From Micromonospora inositola (GTDB taxonomy: Bacteria > Actinomycetota > Actinomycetes > Mycobacteriales > Micromonosporaceae): DNA of 64,000 bases. The notes under the pieces were generated by a model, which was not told where the DNA came from, did no database searches, and worked only from the letters and a program-made list of their open reading frames with translations. The position numbers and the translations under genes are program-made. Positions 1 to 8,174 of this stretch are shown in pieces. The stretch is taken from the NCBI RefSeq assembly GCF_900090285.1, contig NZ_LT607754.1, positions 6,643,995-6,707,994 on the forward strand, written 5' to 3'. Position 1 is the first letter of the stretch. Each line of letters opens with the position of its first letter.

Positions 1-493
1 TCCCAGGCCCGGCCGACCTCGACGAGATCGAGGCGACGATCTCGGCGTAACGTGTCGTGGCCACCGAGGCGATCGCCGCGACGATCGGGATGGTCGCCTG
101 GCCGCCGCAGGTCACCATGTTCACGTTCCGTTGGCCGAGGTGCTCGTCCAGGTTGACCGGCGGAACCACGTACGGGCCGACTGCCGCCGGGGTCAGGTCG
201 ACGATCTTGATGTCGGTGTCACGCAGCGCAGCGTCGTTGGCCAGATGAGCCGCGGCGGAGGTCGCGTCGAAGGCCACTCGAATGTCGCCGAAATCGGGAT
301 GGTCGAGCAGGCCACGTACTCCGGTCGTGACGACCGGCACGCCGAGCCGAGCGGCCCGCGCCAGGCCGTCAGATTTCGGGTCGATGCCTACGAAGGCGCC
401 GACCTCCAGCGTTTCCGACAGCCGCAAAATCTTGATCATCAGATCGGTGCCGATGTTTCCGGAGCCGATGATGGCGACCTTTACCTTGGACAT
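1..493 (-). CDS. mhpF: Acetaldehyde dehydrogenase (acylating), MhpF-like, 3' end outside window
   Basis: Oxidises acetaldehyde to acetyl-CoA with NAD and CoA at the end of meta-cleavage pathways, normally in complex with a 4-hydroxy-2-oxovalerate aldolase. The protein begins [15 protein letters not shown], an N-terminal Rossmann loop, followed by GIDPKSDG. About 164 residues are visible, roughly half of the usual 300, including the [10 protein letters not shown] segment that carries the catalytic cysteine of this family. The ATG (491-493) overlaps the end of mhpB by 13 bases, so it is the operon's next cistron. The aldolase (MhpE) and hydratase (MhpD) are not in the window and may lie beyond position 1. 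Confidence 0.93.
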   Translation of the reverse strand, partial: MSKVKVAIIGSGNIGTDLMIKILRLSETLEVGAFVGIDPKSDGLARAARLGVPVVTTGVRGLLDHPDFGDIRVAFDATSAAAHLANDAALRDTDIKIVDLTPAAVGPYVVPPVNLDEHLGQRNVNMVTCGGQATIPIVAAIASVATTRYAEIVASISSRSAGPG

Positions 494-1440
494 GTCTCTA
501 CTCCTGCGACGCGAGCCGTCATGACGCCGAAGCCCGCGATGAACTCCGGGATGGGTCGGTAGAACCGGTCGATGACCTCGTACGGTCCGCTCGCCGCCAG
601 GGCGTTGAAGGCTGCGACCCACGTTCGTACCTCGTGGGCGGAGTTTCCCGCCTCGGCGGCCATCTCGGCCGGCTGGTAACCGTCGATCTTCTCCAGCTGA
701 CCGGAGGCCAGCAGGTCCATGAACGCCTCGTCCCACGACGGATTGAGGTCCATGATGTCGGCCTCTCCCGCAGCGAACCGCTTCGCCGCGTCGATGACCC
801 GCTGCTCACGCGCCCTACGCGCTTCGTTCGTCGGCTCGGTAAGGCTCAGCAGCATCTCCCGCTGCGCGGGGTTGGCGGTGGCCCACTGCGGCACCGGCGG
901 GTCATGCGACAGGCCGCCCGACCCGATCACTAACACCCGTTCGTCAAGGCCCCGTACGAAGTCGCCGACCGCAGCGCCCATCTGCCCGATTCGACGCATC
1001 GAGGTGAACGGACGCGCCACGCCGTTGACGAAGACCGGGACGACCCTTTTCGCGGTGATGCCGCCGAACAGGACCTCCAGCGGCTGCACCGCCCCGTGGT
1101 CGACGCGCATGCGGCGCGAAATCGCCATGTCTATGTCATGGCCCATCACGTGCGCAGCGAGCCGCTCCGCCACGTCCGTCGCGACGTCGAGCGTGGCCAG
1201 TTGGGTGCCGTAGTCGCCGACGGACTCCGCCTCGTATCCGACGCAGAACGGGGGCATGAGCTCGTAGAAGAAGCCGTTGTAGTGGTCCGGGGCGAACGAC
1301 ACGACGAGCGTCGGGTCGTAGTCGGCGACGAACTCCCGGACGCGCCCGAAGGCATCGTCCACCGCAGCTCTGACCTCGGCGGGCGGCTCCGCGAAGCGCA
1401 GCAACGGGCTGTGCGACATGCACACCAGCGCAACCGGCAT
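481..1440 (-). CDS. mhpB: 2,3-dihydroxyphenylpropionate 1,2-dioxygenase-like extradiol dioxygenase (LigB superfamily)
   Basis: Cleaves a catechol-type ring next to the hydroxyls (extradiol) using Fe(II) and O2. The sequence follows E. coli MhpB along its length: CMSHSPLL near the start with a metal-ligand histidine, [32 protein letters not shown], and a C-terminal [12 protein letters not shown]. The length of 319 aa fits the family. I choose the ATG at 1440, preceded by GGAG six bases upstream, over an ATG four codons earlier. The true substrate could be another 3-substituted catechol, as the upstream Rieske dioxygenase sets the specificity. Confidence 0.95.
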   Translation of the reverse strand: MPVALVCMSHSPLLRFAEPPAEVRAAVDDAFGRVREFVADYDPTLVVSFAPDHYNGFFYELMPPFCVGYEAESVGDYGTQLATLDVATDVAERLAAHVMGHDIDMAISRRMRVDHGAVQPLEVLFGGITAKRVVPVFVNGVARPFTSMRRIGQMGAAVGDFVRGLDERVLVIGSGGLSHDPPVPQWATANPAQREMLLSLTEPTNEARRAREQRVIDAAKRFAAGEADIMDLNPSWDEAFMDLLASGQLEKIDGYQPAEMAAEAGNSAHEVRTWVAAFNALAASGPYEVIDRFYRPIPEFIAGFGVMTARVAGVETCPR

Positions 1441-1516
1441 GACGAACTCCAATTCTCATCGATCGGCCACCGGGGCCGCCGGCGTGAGGGGCGCCGGCTC
1501 CCAGCGGCTGTGATGC

Positions 1517-2401
1517 TCAGCGGCCGAGCAGGAAGTCCAGATGGACGCGGTTGAACTCCTCGGTCTGCTCGTACTGCGGCCAGTGGCCGGCGTTCTCGAT
1601 GACGACGAGCCGACCGTTGGGGATCAGATCGGCGATGCGGCGACCTTCGTCGACCGGGCCTGACGGGTCCCTCGTCGTCCAGATGACGAGCGCCTCCGCC
1701 TTGATCGCGCGCAGGTCGTCGTCGGTCAGCATGTTCCGTTTGCGGGTCTCCAGGTCCTGCAGCGCCATGTTGGCCTCGCAGGCCCCTTTCCAGTCCGGCT
1801 GCTGGAAGATCATCTGCCGGGTCCGAATGAGGTCGTCGGTCACCATCGACGGGTCGGCCATCAGCCACTCCAGCCGCGCCTTCACTCGCTCCCAGCTCGG
1901 GTCCACTGCCGCCTGCATCGAGAGCGTGTAGAGCCGCTCCATGACCTTCGGGTTCGCCATAGTGCCGCCCATCGTGTTGAGCGCGATCCGCTCCACCCGG
2001 TCGGGGTACAGCTGCGCGAACCGGGCGCTGACCCATCCACCCAGCGACTCACCGCTGAGGTACGCGGTGTCGGCGCCGAGCACGTCCAGGACGTGGTTGA
2101 CCTGGTCGATGTAGTGCGGGATCTCGAGCGGGTGCTTGGGGTGCGTCGAGTAGCCGTGCCCGATGAAGTCGATGGCGTAGGTGTTGAAGTGCTCGCCGTG
2201 GGCGGCAAGGTTGCGCACGTACGCCTCGGCGTGCCCGGTGATGCCGTGCATCATCAGCAGCAACGGCTTCGACTCGTCGCCGGCGTGCAGATACCGTGTC
2301 CGGTACGGGCCGGCCTGCAGGAAGCCCTGGCTGAACTCCACCTGGTTGAGGTCCGCCCACACACTGGTGTACGGACGCTCCGCAGTCTGCTGCTCGGTCA
2401 C
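1517..2401 (-). CDS. mhpC: Meta-cleavage product hydrolase (alpha/beta hydrolase, MhpC-like)
   Basis: Likely hydrolyses the C-C bond of the ring-fission product released by MhpB, giving 2-hydroxypenta-2,4-dienoate plus an acid. Visible features are an oxyanion-hole HGITG, a nucleophile elbow GESLGG, an acid residue in TTRDPSGP and the catalytic histidine in NAGHWPQ, in the correct order for a Ser-Asp-His triad. It is 294 aa from the GTG at 2401, which overlaps the ferredoxin stop as GTGA. A longer upstream-extended frame was rejected because it would cover the ferredoxin. A cap-domain region of about 70 residues lies between elbow and acid, as in MhpC/BphD. Substrate is inferred from context. 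Confidence 0.88.
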   Translation of the reverse strand: MTEQQTAERPYTSVWADLNQVEFSQGFLQAGPYRTRYLHAGDESKPLLLMMHGITGHAEAYVRNLAAHGEHFNTYAIDFIGHGYSTHPKHPLEIPHYIDQVNHVLDVLGADTAYLSGESLGGWVSARFAQLYPDRVERIALNTMGGTMANPKVMERLYTLSMQAAVDPSWERVKARLEWLMADPSMVTDDLIRTRQMIFQQPDWKGACEANMALQDLETRKRNMLTDDDLRAIKAEALVIWTTRDPSGPVDEGRRIADLIPNGRLVVIENAGHWPQYEQTEEFNRVHLDFLLGR

Positions 2402-2598
2402 TTCACGGTCTCCTCTTCGATGGTGAGAGCCTTCACCGGGCACTGGCGGGCACCGCGGCGCGCTGCCGCCTGGTGCTCCGGGCTCGGGTTGGGCTCGAGG
2501 ACCTTGACGAACGACCCCTCCAGGTCGTAGACGTCGGGCGCGGCGGCGACGCAGTTGGCGTACGCCAGGCACTTGCCCAGGTCGGCCTTGATGTGCAT
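2398..2598 (-). CDS. Small ferredoxin, probable [3Fe-4S] type
   Basis: A 66-aa electron carrier. It has CLAYANC (C-x5-C) near residues 10-16 and a distal CP pair near residue 53, the spacing of single-cluster [3Fe-4S] or [4Fe-4S] ferredoxins that serve P450s and some actinobacterial Rieske dioxygenases. It is not a Rieske or plant-type 2Fe-2S ferredoxin. Its position between the reductase and hydrolase genes makes it the probable link between the FAD reductase (2663-3895) and the dioxygenase (4642-6626). Start ATG 2598 follows GGAGTGACCCGCA. It is 64 bases downstream of the reductase and translationally coupled to the hydrolase. Confidence 0.9.
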   Translation of the reverse strand: MHIKADLGKCLAYANCVAAAPDVYDLEGSFVKVLEPNPSPEHQAAARRGARQCPVKALTIEEETVK

Positions 2599-2662
2599 TG
2601 CGGGTCACTCCAGTTCGGACGGATGCCGGGTGGGTAGTCGTCGGGCTCGGTCACGCTGACTT

Positions 2663-3895
2663 TCAGCTGGCCAACGGCAGGTTGGTCTCGAGTTCGCGCA
2701 GCGCCGCGTCGGTGATGTGCGCCTCGCCGACGAGGTTCCGCCGAATCCTGACCAGACACTCGACGGCGTTGAAGCCGACCAGGGCAGTGACGCTCTCGCC
2801 CCTGCGGTACGCGTACAGCCGCCGATTGTGGTCGGAGGAGCTCCAGACCTCGCTCACCTCGTCCGTGCCGAGCGGCGAACCGACGATCTCCAGGCGGGCG
2901 CCGAACTGGTCGGACCACACGTACGGGACCGCCCGGAAGGGGCGAGCCGAGGTTCGGCCGGCGAGCAGGCCGGCGGCGGCCACCTCGCCCTGGGCCGCCG
3001 CGTTGGTCCAGTGCTCGATGCGCCGCTGCAGCGACCCGTTCGTGTCCTCGATCCTCGCGACGTCGCCGGCTGCCACGACGTGGTCGGTGACAAAGAGCTT
3101 CTCGTCGCAGACCAGACCATCCTCGATCCGCAGGCCGGACGATTCGAGCCACTCGACGTTGGGCTGAGCGCCGACCGATACCAGGACGTGGTCGAAGGAC
3201 AGCCGCGAGCCGTCCATGAGGTGGATCTCGACAGCGCCGTCCCTGCCGTCCCCGATCCTGATGTCCTTGACCGCTGCCTCGGAATGCAGCTCCACCTGGT
3301 GACTGCGCTGCATGTCGGCAAGCTGTCGGCCGACGAGGTCACCGAGCACCCTGGACATCGGCAGCGGGTCGCGCTCGAGCACGGTGACAGCGGCCCCGAG
3401 CACGGCCGCTGTGGAGGCCACCTCACAGCCGATGAAGCCGCCGCCGACGATACCGAGGCGCACACCCGGACCGAGCACGGCGCGAAGCCGCGCGGCGTCC
3501 GCCGCGGTGCGCAGGACGTGGATGTGACGGTCGAGCGGTTCGGACAGGCCGGGCAGGAGACGCGGCCGCGCCCCCGTGGCCACGATGCACCCGTCGAACG
3601 GGATGGACTCGCCACCGGCGACGTGGAGAATCCGGCCAGCCGCATCAAGGCCGATCGCGCGGCAACCGAGCCGAACGTCGATGTCCAGTCCGCGCAGCTC
3701 GTCTTCGGTCAGGAGGCTGATCTCGTCACGCGTGAACTGCCCCTGCAGGTACTGCTTGGACAGGGGTGGGCGGTCGTACGCGCACTCCTGCTCATCACTG
3801 AGCAGGACGACCGCGCCGTCGAACCCGTCCGAGCGCAGCTGCTCCGCCGCGCGCGTGCCGGCCAACGACGCGCCGACGATCACGACGTTCTGCAT
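2663..3895 (-). CDS. FAD-dependent ferredoxin reductase of the dioxygenase
   Basis: Passes electrons from NAD(P)H to the ferredoxin. The 410-aa protein has an N-terminal FAD loop (VIVGASLAGTRAA), the family signature RPPLSK, a central NAD(P)-binding loop (IVGGGFIGCEVAS), an ATGARPRLLPG segment and a C-terminal FAD contact (AAGDVARIED), in the order of BphA4/HcaD-type reductases. Start ATG 3895 is preceded by GGGGAGAAC. It sits in the operon between the SDR and ferredoxin genes. A second, clearly related reductase lies at 13151-14404, so two possible donors exist for the same ferredoxin. Confidence 0.93.
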   Translation of the reverse strand: MQNVVIVGASLAGTRAAEQLRSDGFDGAVVLLSDEQECAYDRPPLSKQYLQGQFTRDEISLLTEDELRGLDIDVRLGCRAIGLDAAGRILHVAGGESIPFDGCIVATGARPRLLPGLSEPLDRHIHVLRTAADAARLRAVLGPGVRLGIVGGGFIGCEVASTAAVLGAAVTVLERDPLPMSRVLGDLVGRQLADMQRSHQVELHSEAAVKDIRIGDGRDGAVEIHLMDGSRLSFDHVLVSVGAQPNVEWLESSGLRIEDGLVCDEKLFVTDHVVAAGDVARIEDTNGSLQRRIEHWTNAAAQGEVAAAGLLAGRTSARPFRAVPYVWSDQFGARLEIVGSPLGTDEVSEVWSSSDHNRRLYAYRRGESVTALVGFNAVECLVRIRRNLVGEAHITDAALRELETNLPLAS

Positions 3896-3946
3896 GTTCT
3901 CCCCTTCGAGGCGCAGATCTGGGGTGGTGTCGCTCGCACGGTCGGC

Positions 3947-4645
3947 TCACCACTCGTACGGCAGCAGGCCGACCGGGACGACCGCGCCCGAGAGCATCGG
4001 GTCCTCGGCGACGCGCACGACAGAAGACGCCACCTCGGCCGGCTTCAGAACGAGCTGGGTGACGTTCCTGGGTGACCTGCCTCCGGACGACGAAGGACGG
4101 CGCACCTGCTGAAGCATGGGCGTATCCGTCGTGCCCGGCAAGACCGCGTTGACCCGGATGCCATGCTCGGCAAGCTCCAGCGCGGCGACCTTCGTCAACG
4201 TGACCAGGCCGGCCTTGGACGCGCCATACGCGGCCAGGTGCCGCTTCCCGTACGCCGCAGCCGAGCAGACGTTCACGATCGACCCACCGGCGTCCATCGC
4301 CGAGGCGGCAGCCTGAAGCAGCACGAACGCCGCGGTCAGATTGACGTCGACAGCGGCCCGGAAGCCCTCGACGGTCTGGTCCAGGACGGGAGCTTCCGGA
4401 CGGATGGCGGCACAGTTGACGAGCAACCGCAGATCGGGCGTTGACGACACAAGTTCGCGGCACCGCCCCTCGTCGCGAGCATCAGCCTCCACCGGCAGAA
4501 ACCGGGGATCGTCATGCTTTCTGTCGAAATGCAGGTCGATCGCTGTTACGGCGTAGCCGCGCTCGAGCAGGCTCGCGACGACGGCGGCGCCGATGCCGGC
4601 GCCACCGCCTGTGACGATCGCCGACCTCTGACCCGTGTCGTTCAC
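3947..4645 (-). CDS. Short-chain dehydrogenase, probable cis-dihydrodiol dehydrogenase
   Basis: A 232-aa classical SDR. The cofactor loop TGGGAGIG is at the N-terminus, NCAA is near residue 80 and the active site is Ser plus YGASK (YxxxK). Lying directly after the ring-hydroxylating dioxygenase genes, it most likely rearomatises the cis-dihydrodiol to the catechol used by MhpB; this role comes from operon position, since SDR sequence alone does not fix the substrate. The start is GTG 4645, overlapping the dioxygenase alpha stop as GTGA. An ATG over 100 codons upstream was rejected because that stretch lies inside the alpha-subunit gene. It ends with LLPYEW. Confidence 0.85.
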   Translation of the reverse strand: MNDTGQRSAIVTGGGAGIGAAVVASLLERGYAVTAIDLHFDRKHDDPRFLPVEADARDEGRCRELVSSTPDLRLLVNCAAIRPEAPVLDQTVEGFRAAVDVNLTAAFVLLQAAASAMDAGGSIVNVCSAAAYGKRHLAAYGASKAGLVTLTKVAALELAEHGIRVNAVLPGTTDTPMLQQVRRPSSSGGRSPRNVTQLVLKPAEVASSVVRVAEDPMLSGAVVPVGLLPYEW

Positions 4646-6063
4646 GCCACGACGTCCGGCTTCTTCACCGAGCACGGATCCATCAGGCTCGCCCAGCTCT
4701 GGCCTTCGGCGAAACGCAGCCAACGACGGTAGAAGTTGCGCGCGTTCTCCTCCGTCGACCAGTGCACCGACTCGACAGTGCCCTCGATCGGGCCGTCCTG
4801 GCTGTGCCCGAGGCCCTGCGCGTAGTTGTAGTCGTAGCGGCGTGCGACGGCTCCCCGGCTGGCGTCCGTGGCGTAGTCCCAGTTCTCCATGTCGTCCTGC
4901 TCGGTGAGACCTGCGGGACCGGAGTAGCGCATGTAGTAGCCACGCAGCCAATCACGGGCGTCGGGTCGCGCGTCCTTGTCGACGATGAACCAGCGCCACA
5001 GCTCCGTCTCGTTCGGGGAGATGGGGTGCGCGACCAGGATGGTGCGCGGGAAGCCGAGCGAATGGAAGGACATCGACGGGAACAGGGTCGCCGGACCGTG
5101 GCCGCCCACGTGCTGCCCATTGGCCTTGCGGATCTCAACCTTCTTCGCGAACAGGTCGGCGAAGTACTCCGTCAGCTCCGGGTGATCGGCGAACGTGGGC
5201 GGTACCCGCTGCTCGATCGCGGAGTCCGTCGCGCCGTGACCGAGCAGGTAGAACGACGTCGAGTGCTGTATGGCGCGTCGCTTGGCCAGCGCCTCAGGGC
5301 TGGTGCCGTGCCGGCTGGAGTTGGCACCCGCCGGGCCGATGCCGGCCGCCTCGACACTGGCGTGGGTGGTCGCCGCGTGGTACATGTCACCGAGGAAGTT
5401 CTCCGCGACGAACTTCCAGTTCGCCTTGACCCGCCACTTGAGTACGCCGCCGAATGCCTCGGTCCCCGCCGGCACGCCGGCGAGGGTGTCGGCCAGGTTG
5501 TCGATCCACAGCATGAAGCCGCCGACGTAGTCCTCGAACGCAGGGGCGTCGTCGTCCCAGGTGGCGAAGATCAGGCCCTTGTAGTTCACGGTGCGGCTGA
5601 CTCGCACCAGGCCCCAGTTCTCACGGCGCAGCTTGCCGCCGTAGGCGTTGTGGAACTGCGGTACGCCGAACAGCTCGCCCGGTGTGGACACGAGCTCGCC
5701 GTCCACGGAGTAGGACCAACCGTGGTAGGGGCAGGTGAACTGCAAAGTGTTTCCCGAGTCGTACCGGCAGACCTTCATGCCGCGGTGCCGGCAGGAGTTC
5801 AGCAGGACGTGGATCTCACCCTCGCTGTCGCGCGTCAGCAGCACCGGGTCGGAGCCCATACGCGAGGCGAAGTAGTCGCCCGGCTCCGGGATCTGCGACT
5901 CGTGGCCGATGAACAACCATGCCCGCGCGAAGAGGTTGTCCATTTCGGCCCGGAAGATCTGCTCGTTGATGAAGATCTCGCGGCTGATCGTGCCGGCGTC
6001 GACGTCGACCAGCGCGGAGAGTTCGAGTGGCTCACGGTCCCGCGCGCCTGCAGAGGGTTTCAT
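4642..6063 (-). CDS. Rieske aromatic-ring-hydroxylating dioxygenase, large (alpha) subunit
   Basis: Catalyses NAD(P)H-dependent cis-dihydroxylation of an aromatic ring. The Rieske 2Fe-2S ligands are Cys91-His93 (CRH) and Cys111-His114 (CPYHGW), counted from the ATG at 6063. The mononuclear iron site is visible as ENFLGDMYHAATTH with His229 and His234 and a nearby acidic residue. The length of 473 aa is normal. Two GTG codons just upstream (6067-6072) are possible starts, but GGAAAG sits nine bases before the ATG. The beta subunit gene lies 47 bases upstream. The substrate (phenylpropionate, cinnamate or another arylalkanoate or benzoate) cannot be read from sequence alone. Confidence 0.95.
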   Translation of the reverse strand: MKPSAGARDREPLELSALVDVDAGTISREIFINEQIFRAEMDNLFARAWLFIGHESQIPEPGDYFASRMGSDPVLLTRDSEGEIHVLLNSCRHRGMKVCRYDSGNTLQFTCPYHGWSYSVDGELVSTPGELFGVPQFHNAYGGKLRRENWGLVRVSRTVNYKGLIFATWDDDAPAFEDYVGGFMLWIDNLADTLAGVPAGTEAFGGVLKWRVKANWKFVAENFLGDMYHAATTHASVEAAGIGPAGANSSRHGTSPEALAKRRAIQHSTSFYLLGHGATDSAIEQRVPPTFADHPELTEYFADLFAKKVEIRKANGQHVGGHGPATLFPSMSFHSLGFPRTILVAHPISPNETELWRWFIVDKDARPDARDWLRGYYMRYSGPAGLTEQDDMENWDYATDASRGAVARRYDYNYAQGLGHSQDGPIEGTVESVHWSTEENARNFYRRWLRFAEGQSWASLMDPCSVKKPDVVA

Positions 6064-6110
6064 TGCCACCACTTTCCGAAAGGAGATAGCTACTTCAGTT
6101 GCGAGGAGGG

Positions 6111-6626
6111 TCAGAAGAAGACGGTCAGGTTCTTGGCCAGCAGGACGCTCTGGTCCAACAGGATGAGCCGCTTGCGCAGCAACCAGCCGTCACCGTGGCG
6201 GACAAGCGTGTCTCTACGCCGGCCGATCAAGGTGTCCGACTCGACGTCCATCCGGTTGCGGTACACCAGGAATCGGCAGCTGACTTCGACCACATCGGCG
6301 GTGACGTCCACCAGGCGGATGTTCGTGACCAGGTGCGAGACCCGCGAGACGGGCTCCTCGGCCCAGTGCTCGCCGGTCTGCAGTTGGTAAACGCGCTTGG
6401 TCAGGGTCTCCTTGCCCTCGTCGAACCACAGGATGTCCTGTCCGGGGCGGGTGAAGTCACGGCTACCGTCCTGCGAGTGGACGTTGCGGCGCAACGGCAT
6501 CGAGTACTCGAGGTCGTCGTGCAGCAACTCCAGCCACTCGGAGAACCGGCGATCGTCGAGCAGGTCGGCCTCGAGGTAGAACCACTCCTCGACCTGCCGC
6601 AGCAGCCTCATGCGTTCGGCGTCCAT
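6111..6626 (-). CDS. Aromatic-ring-hydroxylating dioxygenase, small (beta) subunit
   Basis: A 171-aa structural subunit of the alpha3beta3 type, with the SnoaL/NTF2-like fold typical of BphE/HcaF. Characteristic stretches are EVEEWFYLEADLLD-like segments at the start (here VEEWFYLEADLLDD), FSEWLELLHDDLEYSMP, VSRVSHLVTNIRL and a C-terminal LIGRRRDTLVRHGDGWLLRKR. It lacks catalytic metal ligands, as expected. It lies between the amidohydrolase (7 bases away) and the alpha subunit (47 bases), in the usual partnership but with beta before alpha, the reverse of most bph/hca clusters. Start ATG 6626 has GGAGG twelve bases upstream. Confidence 0.93.
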   Translation of the reverse strand: MDAERMRLLRQVEEWFYLEADLLDDRRFSEWLELLHDDLEYSMPLRRNVHSQDGSRDFTRPGQDILWFDEGKETLTKRVYQLQTGEHWAEEPVSRVSHLVTNIRLVDVTADVVEVSCRFLVYRNRMDVESDTLIGRRRDTLVRHGDGWLLRKRLILLDQSVLLAKNLTVFF

Positions 6627-6633
6627 GGCTTCG

Positions 6634-7476
6634 TCATCCCTCCTTCTCCGTCAGGCGGAAAAGCCGCGCGGCGTTCCCGTACGTGATCTGCGCTTTGTCG
6701 GCGTCGGTGAGGTCCTTGGAGGAGCTCACCTCCATCAGGCCGACTGGGTAGTTCCACATGCGCGGCGTGGTGTACAGGTCGGTGCCGAACAGGACCCGCT
6801 CGGCACCGAAGCTCGCCACGACCGAGTCGATGACCCGGGCCAGGCCGAAGCAGCCGGCCGTGTCGATGAGGACGTTCGGGCAGCGCTCAAGCGTGAGGTG
6901 CAGCGCTCGCGACTGGGCGAAGCCGCTGAGCGCGTCCAGCCCAAGGAAGGTCACCTCCGGGTGCGCGGTAGCCAGTCGCTCCAGCGCGTCCGGGTTCTCC
7001 ATCGTCGAGTCGGCGAATAGGTGGACGGCCGCGACGAGCCCCAGCTCGGCGCAGACGTCGAGGACGGCGTGCATACGCCGGTCATCCGCCATCAACCCCT
7101 GATAGCGGTGATGCCAGTTGATGCCCGCCAGCCCCAGCTCGGCACCGAGCCGTCGGGCCTCGGCTACCGCGTTCGCCGTGCCGGCGACCAGATCAACCGC
7201 GCCGAAGGCGACCGGGAAGACATCCGCGCGCTGCCTGCGGTACGCGGCGATGCGGTCGTTCAGGTCGACGGTGTCCCGCCAGCCGTTGGGCCGCTCGTAC
7301 TGCAGGCTCGGCGACAAGCAGCCGAAATCGATCCCGGCTTCCTTCATCATGCCGATGCGGGTGTCCAGGTCGCTGGCGCTGCCGCCATGCTCCTCGGCGA
7401 CGGCGATCGCACCGACGTGCTGGTGGACGTCAAAGACGAGTTCCGGAACCTCGAATGTGATCGTCTTGGTGTTCAC
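6634..7476 (-). CDS. Amidohydrolase-family enzyme (PF04909 type), substrate unknown
   Basis: A 280-aa TIM-barrel metal hydrolase or decarboxylase of the amidohydrolase_2/ACMSD group. A metal-binding HxH occurs early (DVHQH), GINWHH and AAVHLFAD supply further possible ligands, and FGTDLY contributes the terminal aspartate. Members include non-oxidative aromatic decarboxylases and lactone or amide hydrolases. Being the cistron between the ABC transporter and the dioxygenase, it may process the imported substrate before ring attack, for example by decarboxylation or side-chain hydrolysis; that is inference. The chosen start GTG 7476 overlaps the livF stop (GTGA); an in-frame GTG at 7488 is the alternative. 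Confidence 0.85.
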   Translation of the reverse strand: MNTKTITFEVPELVFDVHQHVGAIAVAEEHGGSASDLDTRIGMMKEAGIDFGCLSPSLQYERPNGWRDTVDLNDRIAAYRRQRADVFPVAFGAVDLVAGTANAVAEARRLGAELGLAGINWHHRYQGLMADDRRMHAVLDVCAELGLVAAVHLFADSTMENPDALERLATAHPEVTFLGLDALSGFAQSRALHLTLERCPNVLIDTAGCFGLARVIDSVVASFGAERVLFGTDLYTTPRMWNYPVGLMEVSSSKDLTDADKAQITYGNAARLFRLTEKEG

Positions 7477-8174
7477 AGAAGCTCCCACAGATCCTGTCGC
7501 GCGAAGTCCTCACCGGTGCCGGAGAAGACCTGTCGGCCGGTCCGAATGACGTGGACGGCGTCAGCGCGTAGCAGCGTCGGATTGACGCTCTGCTCGACCA
7601 CGACGACGCCGAGGTTCATCTCGACCCGCAGCTTGGCGATGCTCTCGTAGAGGTCCTCCACGATTCGGGGGGCGAGACCCAACGACGGCTCGTCCATCAG
7701 CAGGTAGCGGGGCTGCTGCGCGATGGCCATGCCGACGGCGAGCATTCGGCGCTGCCCACCGCTCAGCGATCCCGCCAGCGCGGCCCGCTTGTCCTTGAGC
7801 GCGGGGAAGTTGCTGAAGGCGTTCTCGATCGCCTGCGCCCTCGCGGTCTTGTCACTCCGGACCGCCGAAGCCGCGACCAGCAGGTTCTCCGTCACCGTCA
7901 GGCCCATGAAACAGGCGTGCTCGGACGGGATGAAGGCGATGCCGTGCTCCGTCCGGCTCTGGGTGCCGGCGGCCAGCGGCTGGCCGTCCAGGGTGACGCG
8001 CCCGCCCGAGAGGTTGTGGATGCCGTAGACGCAGTTCAGCAAGGTCGTCTTGCCCGCACCGTTGTGGCCGAGCACGAGCACCATCCGTCCGGCGTCGACC
8101 GTCAGGTCGATGTCGGCGAGCACGTGCTGACCCTGCCGGTAGCTCGCGGCGAGTTTCTCGATCGCGATGGTCAT
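7473..8174 (-). CDS. ABC transporter ATP-binding protein, LivF type
   Basis: A 233-aa ATPase of the hydrophobic/branched-chain amino-acid (HAAT) family. Walker A is GHNGAGKTT, the signature LSGGQRR and Walker B YLLMDEPS, with the following VVVEQ typical of LivF. It forms a heterodimer with the ATPase half of the preceding fusion protein (8171-9898). ATGA overlap with that gene and GTGA overlap with the downstream amidohydrolase show strict operon coupling. In this context the HAAT system most likely imports an aromatic acid rather than amino acids, as known for related aromatic uptake systems. Confidence 0.93.
   Translation of the reverse strand: MTIAIEKLAASYRQGQHVLADIDLTVDAGRMVLVLGHNGAGKTTLLNCVYGIHNLSGGRVTLDGQPLAAGTQSRTEHGIAFIPSEHACFMGLTVTENLLVAASAVRSDKTARAQAIENAFSNFPALKDKRAALAGSLSGGQRRMLAVGMAIAQQPRYLLMDEPSLGLAPRIVEDLYESIAKLRVEMNLGVVVVEQSVNPTLLRADAVHVIRTGRQVFSGTGEDFARQDLWELL

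Noticed and set aside
2717..4075. 452-codon plus-strand open frame opposite the ferredoxin reductase
   Set aside because: Antisense shadow of a clear oxidoreductase gene.
4762..6390. 542-codon plus-strand open frame opposite the dioxygenase genes
   Set aside because: It is the antisense shadow of the Rieske alpha and beta genes in GC-rich DNA; composition is Val/Arg/Gly-rich with no domain.
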